This document shows, piece after piece, positions 60,424 through 64,000 of a stretch of 64,000 nucleotides of DNA (the first letter of the stretch is position 1; each line of letters opens with the position of its first letter). The notes below the pieces were generated by a model. It saw only the letters and a list, made by a program, of their open reading frames with translations, made no database searches and was not told the origin of the DNA. Source of the DNA: UBA1941 sp964537475 (GTDB lineage: Bacteria > Bacteroidota > Bacteroidia > Chitinophagales > LD1); assembly GCA_964537475.1 (NCBI GenBank), contig CAZIBY010000009.1, forward strand, positions 62,001 to 126,000. The letters are read 5' to 3'. Both the position numbers and the translations under genes were made by a program.

Positions 60424-61905
60424 ATGAATAATAGCACAGGTATGACTATTTATCACGAGACTATAATAGTCGGAGCGGGTTTCGCGGGTATATGTATGGC
60501 CATCAAACTGCGCGAGGCTGGCCATCAGGATCTGCTCATATTGGAGCGCAATGATGCGATAGGAGGCACGTGGTATGACAACTCGTACCCCGGAGCAGCA
60601 TGTGATGTGGAGTCTCACCTCTATTCATTTTCATTTGCGCCTAATCCTAAATGGAGCCGACAGTTTGGGCCGCAGCAGGAGATACTACGCTATATGGATC
60701 ACTGTGTCAGTACCTATGCCCTACAGGATAGTATCCGCCTGCGGTCGGAGGTCGTATCTGCCTCTTTTGCGGAGAGCACGGGTCTTTGGTATATCACAGT
60801 CAGCGGCGGGCAGGAGTATACATCACGTTTTTTTGTATCGTGCTCAGGTGGGCTGAGCGATCCTGCCTACCCCGGCATCAAGGGTATTGATACTTTCGGG
60901 GGAAAGATCTTCCACTCTGCGCGCTGGGATCATAGCTATGACTACAGCGGCAAGCGTGTAGCAGTGATCGGTACCGGTGCGAGTGCGATACAGATCATAC
61001 CTGCTATAGCAGACCGGGTCAAAGAACTGGAAGTGTTTCAACGGACGCCTGCGTGGGTCATACCCAAACCGGACAAGGCTATCTCATCCTTCCGCAAGGC
61101 GATGTATGAGCGCCTGGGATTCATGCGTGCGCTCTACAGGTGGAGGCTCTACTGGCAGCATGAGCTCATGGCTATCGGCTTTGTGGTCAACCCCACATTG
61201 TTGCGCCTCTTTGGCAAGGTAGCTGCAAGACATATCAACCGCTCGGTAAAAGATCCGGATTTGCGCAAAAAGCTCATGCCTTCATATGTGATAGGCTGCA
61301 AGCGTATCTTACTCTCCAATGACTACTATCACGCGCTCCAAAAACCAAATGTCTCGGTCATGACAGAAGCCATATCTGAGATAAACTCCGGGGGAGTACT
61401 CACTGCAGATGGCAAACAATACGACGTAGACCTGATAGTACTGGCTACTGGCTTTCAGGCGGCAGAGAATGTGACCCGATTTGCAGTCAAAGGTCTGAAC
61501 GGCCGTGACCTGAACGAAGCCTGGCAGAGTGGCGCAGAGGCCTATCTGGGTACTACTGTCAGCGGCTTCCCCAATATGTTTCTGGTAGTAGGTCCTAATA
61601 CAGGCCTGGGGCACAGCAGCATGATCCTGATGATAGAGGCACAGGTAGGCTATATCGTGCAGGCTATACAGCAGGCTACGCAGCGATCTGCCAGGTATCT
61701 GGATGTGAAGAAACAGGTACAGCAAGACTACAATAAGAAACTGCAAGATGAGCTATCGCGCTCCGTGTGGCAGTCCGGTGGCTGCCATAGCTGGTATCAA
61801 AATAAAGATGGCAAGAATGTGACACTATGGCCGGGCTTCACGTTTACATTTATGAAGCGGACAAAAAACTTTGAGCCTGATAAGTATGACTGGGCGGTAT
61901 CCTGA
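60424..61905 (+). CDS. Baeyer-Villiger/flavin-containing monooxygenase
   Basis: The 493-aa enzyme has the FAD motif IIVGAGFAGICMAIKL, GGTWYDNSYPGAACDVESHLYSFSF in pieces, the Baeyer-Villiger fingerprint FGGKIFHSARWDH (FxGxxxHxxxW), the NADPH motif VIGTGASAIQII and DLIVLATGFQA. It should use NADPH and oxygen to insert oxygen into a ketone or oxidise a heteroatom. Translation may start at the second Met (60442). It is convergent with the DUF2804 gene, one base apart. Confidence 0.93.
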   Translation: MNNSTGMTIYHETIIVGAGFAGICMAIKLREAGHQDLLILERNDAIGGTWYDNSYPGAACDVESHLYSFSFAPNPKWSRQFGPQQEILRYMDHCVSTYALQDSIRLRSEVVSASFAESTGLWYITVSGGQEYTSRFFVSCSGGLSDPAYPGIKGIDTFGGKIFHSARWDHSYDYSGKRVAVIGTGASAIQIIPAIADRVKELEVFQRTPAWVIPKPDKAISSFRKAMYERLGFMRALYRWRLYWQHELMAIGFVVNPTLLRLFGKVAARHINRSVKDPDLRKKLMPSYVIGCKRILLSNDYYHALQKPNVSVMTEAISEINSGGVLTADGKQYDVDLIVLATGFQAAENVTRFAVKGLNGRDLNEAWQSGAEAYLGTTVSGFPNMFLVVGPNTGLGHSSMILMIEAQVGYIVQAIQQATQRSARYLDVKKQVQQDYNKKLQDELSRSVWQSGGCHSWYQNKDGKNVTLWPGFTFTFMKRTKNFEPDKYDWAVS

Positions 61906-61906
61906 G

Positions 61907-62884
61907 TCACCACTTGGCAAAATGCTCCTCTACCACACCCTGACCTGTGAAATTATGCAGTACTCCGTCTAGCCTGACCGTACCCGCAAAGGTCCCGAAT
62001 GGCTGCTTGAATTTGCTCATCATCACGAGCGCATTGATATCTTCTCCGCGAGCGCCGCGAGGGGTAAACTTCATGTTCAGCGTGCCATCCAGTGTCGTGA
62101 TCTGCCAGGTATTTTTATCTACAGGTCGCTCATAGCTGAAGGTGGCCTGCGATAGCTGCTGCACTTTACCATTTACCCATAGTGCATTTTCTATGCTGTT
62201 ATTAAAATCGCCGACGAGATTGACGCCAAACTCAACGCCATGATCGGTGACCGCATTCATAGAGGCCCAATTCCAGAATGTATGACGGGGAGGGTAACCT
62301 TTACTAAAATCCAGACCACCTATCGTACCATCAAATTTGATCGGAGCGCCGTCTATCGTACCTTCCACCGTAGCGGGCATCAAGAGATTTTTGTAAGTAT
62401 GATGAAAGGGCCTGTCACCCGCGGGAGCGATGGTAGTGCTGCCGTTGCCGTTTTCTGTCAAGGATATGTTGAGATGGATAGGCTTGCCGGCAAAAGAGCA
62501 CGTGATCCTGTCTGTGTCTGCTTTGATAGAGAAATTTTTTAACTGCCAGGTGCTGCGGAGGTCGGGATCAAAAGCGGCACTGAACCCCAGAGGTACGGTT
62601 GTTTTCTCCTCTACATACTGGCCCGTCTGCGTGTCAAAAAAGTAAACAAAGGCCGTGGCCACTATGCCCGCATCAGCTATGGCAAACCCGACACAATACC
62701 TCGTGCTGAAGGCACTGGTAAATATCCATGCCTTGCGCTGAGAGCGGCGCAGAGCCGACCAGGGGGCGGTGCTCATATCTGCCACCGGGCCGGCATAAAG
62801 CCCGAAAGGGACAGGGCCGTTTGCAAATGACTTCAAAGAATCTGGGGCTTGTGGCAGCATGGGTATAGTATTTGGATATGGCAT
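61907..62884 (-). CDS. DUF2804 protein
   Basis: The 325-aa protein has no signal peptide. Typical DUF2804 segments are KAWIFTSAFSTRYCVGFAIADAGIVATAFVYFFD, RPFHHTYKNLLMPATVEGTI, HTFWNWASMNAV and GVEFGVNLVGDFNNSIENALWVNGK, each read in part. It belongs to the lipocalin-like AttH/DUF2804 type, often near lipid or ketone metabolism genes, but no activity is established. Confidence 0.82.
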   Translation of the reverse strand: MPYPNTIPMLPQAPDSLKSFANGPVPFGLYAGPVADMSTAPWSALRRSQRKAWIFTSAFSTRYCVGFAIADAGIVATAFVYFFDTQTGQYVEEKTTVPLGFSAAFDPDLRSTWQLKNFSIKADTDRITCSFAGKPIHLNISLTENGNGSTTIAPAGDRPFHHTYKNLLMPATVEGTIDGAPIKFDGTIGGLDFSKGYPPRHTFWNWASMNAVTDHGVEFGVNLVGDFNNSIENALWVNGKVQQLSQATFSYERPVDKNTWQITTLDGTLNMKFTPRGARGEDINALVMMSKFKQPFGTFAGTVRLDGVLHNFTGQGVVEEHFAKW

Positions 62885-62986
62885 GAATGTACAGAATAAC
62901 CGCCTAAACCGGATGGATGTACATTTGAAGCGATATGGTTTTAGTTAAATATTGCATATTGCCGTGCGGATGGTATTGATATACAT

Positions 62987-62994
62987 TAATTTTG
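62987..62994 (+). promoter_or_regulatory. -7 box for the 63013 gene
   Basis: TAATTTTG matches TAnnTTTG exactly, 18 bases before the ATG. The nearest TTG (62959-62961) gives a long 25-base spacer. Confidence 0.5.
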
Positions 62995-63012
62995 AGGCTA
63001 CTAAAAGAGTTT

Positions 63013-64000
63013 ATGAAAGGAATATGGATAGCACTGCTTTTGATGGCCGGTGCTGTAGCTGTGCATGCACAGGATGACCGCTACTATGAGAATAACAATG
63101 GCGGGGGAGACGATGTCTACACCGACAATACACAAACTGAAGCGCAGATGGACCAGTCTGCTACCAGCTATCAGACTTTTTACAATGACCTGGACCCATA
63201 CGGGCGCTGGATACAGAGTCCTGCCTATGGCTACGTCTGGAGTCCTGCACAGGCGGGCGCCGGATTTGAGCCCTATCTGACTAATGGGTACTGGGAGTAC
63301 ACCGAGTATGGATGGACATGGGTCTCAGATTATGCATGGGGCTGGGCCACCTTCCACTATGGCAGGTGGTATATGGACCCTACCTACGGCTGGGTATGGG
63401 TGCCCGGCTCACTATGGGCACCGGCCTGGGTAGACTGGGGGCAGTATGAGGGCTACTACTGCTGGGCACCACTGTGGCCGGGCGAGTATACGTCTACGCA
63501 CTATGGCAGTAGAGATCACCACTGGTATTTTACGCAGCAAAACCACATAGTAGATCACGATCTCTCAAACCATATCGTGAGCCCGACGGTGGTCCGTCCC
63601 GAAGGTGGGAGCCTGGAGCCGCACATCATCCATATAGATCATATAAGCGCATTGGACGGGTCAAAGTTTTTTGCCGGTCCTAAACTCAAAGAAGTGGAGA
63701 AAGAAGCGGGTCACTCCATACCGCGTGCTGCGCTGAGCGCAGCTCCGAGGCCCGAGGCTACACGTGTGACTGATGGCAGTATAAGTATCTACAGGCCGGC
63801 TATCAGGCCGGCGGCAAAACCACAGGAGGCACCTGCGCGCACTGCCAGCCCCGCCAATACTGACAGGGGTAGCGGACCTGCTCCCCAGCGACAGTCAGAG
63901 CCTATGGGCGGGCTGTCTCAGCCAGCGCAGCAGCCGCGGCAGCAGCCAGAGATTTCACGGCCCTCTGCGCAACCTCAGATACAACGTGCTGAGCCATCTT
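63013..64000 (+). CDS. DUF6600-like Trp/Tyr-rich secreted protein, C-terminus cut by window edge
   Basis: An open frame starts at ATG 63013 with a signal peptide (MKGIWIALLLMAGAVAVHAQ) and stays open to the edge (329 codons). Residues about 55-170 show the repeated pattern DPYGRWIQSPAYGYVW, GFEPYLTNGYWEYTEYGWTW, DYAWGWATFHYGRWYMD, YGWVWVPGSLWAPAWVDW and CWAPLWPGE, matching DUF6600. The C-terminal third visible is Pro/Gln/Ala-rich and looks disordered. Function unknown. Confidence 0.85.
   Translation, partial: MKGIWIALLLMAGAVAVHAQDDRYYENNNGGGDDVYTDNTQTEAQMDQSATSYQTFYNDLDPYGRWIQSPAYGYVWSPAQAGAGFEPYLTNGYWEYTEYGWTWVSDYAWGWATFHYGRWYMDPTYGWVWVPGSLWAPAWVDWGQYEGYYCWAPLWPGEYTSTHYGSRDHHWYFTQQNHIVDHDLSNHIVSPTVVRPEGGSLEPHIIHIDHISALDGSKFFAGPKLKEVEKEAGHSIPRAALSAAPRPEATRVTDGSISIYRPAIRPAAKPQEAPARTASPANTDRGSGPAPQRQSEPMGGLSQPAQQPRQQPEISRPSAQPQIQRAEPS

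Overview
The window reads as about 64 kb of chromosome from a member of the Bacteroidota, most likely a Chitinophagales- or Sphingobacteriales-type bacterium. Four large secreted proteins end in type IX secretion (T9SS) sorting domains. Several lipoproteins have a K/S/T-rich stretch after the lipobox Cys. TamB, DUF748, DUF2490, LVIVD, GxxExxY and ABC-F proteins are present. Promoters fit the phylum's TTG-N19/20-TAnnTTTG pattern, and Shine-Dalgarno sequences are mostly absent. Gene density is high, many neighbours are convergent, and intrinsic terminators are clear. I see no rRNA, tRNA, CRISPR array, insertion sequence or phage.

Layout. 1-9.6 kb: a truncated, apparently inactive glycerophosphodiesterase-like protein, proC, a DUF748 protein, a ferritin-like protein, small membrane proteins, a lipoprotein and a paraoxonase-like lipoprotein. 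9.6-13.7 kb: a T9SS-secreted lysyl oxidase with a dockerin-like module, then a Gly/Gln/Tyr-rich disordered protein that resembles eukaryotic FUS-type low-complexity domains. 13.9-18.5 kb: an FKBP lipoprotein and a biotin-dependent acyl-CoA carboxylase pair interrupted by a GxxExxY gene. 18.6-29.7 kb: a sphingomyelinase-like exo/endonuclease-fold protein, a VCBS/FG-GAP T9SS protein, DinB, an ECF sigma factor with a putative anti-sigma/beta-barrel partner, an LVIVD lipoprotein, a beta-barrel protein, a dipeptidase, a DUF2490 protein and LtrA. 29.7-34.2 kb: a candidate structured small RNA, an ABC-F ATPase with one degenerate composite ATP site, an OmpA lipoprotein, repeat-bearing intergenic DNA, and an AT-rich pair (small membrane protein plus histone H1-like protein). 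34.2-48.9 kb: mostly housekeeping, with tamB, tsaD, rsmG, a LolD-like ATPase, recQ, two glycosyltransferases, a PstS-like lipoprotein and a TPR protein; two copies of a palindromic intergenic repeat flank the rsmG-recQ block. 49-52 kb: SRPBCC, PfpI and AhpD-like proteins and a T9SS propeller protein.

52.1-60.3 kb is the most unusual part. Two paralogous TPR-PAS histidine kinases are each transcribed divergently from a small secreted cysteine-rich protein, and the two secreted proteins are also paralogous. The divergent gaps are 65 and 64 bp. A T9SS protein with cysteine-containing repeats lies between the modules and a single-domain response regulator closes the group. I infer that this is a duplicated signalling cassette. 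The window ends with a Baeyer-Villiger-type monooxygenase, a DUF2804 protein and a truncated DUF6600 protein.

All functional names come from reading motifs by eye. No database search was run.
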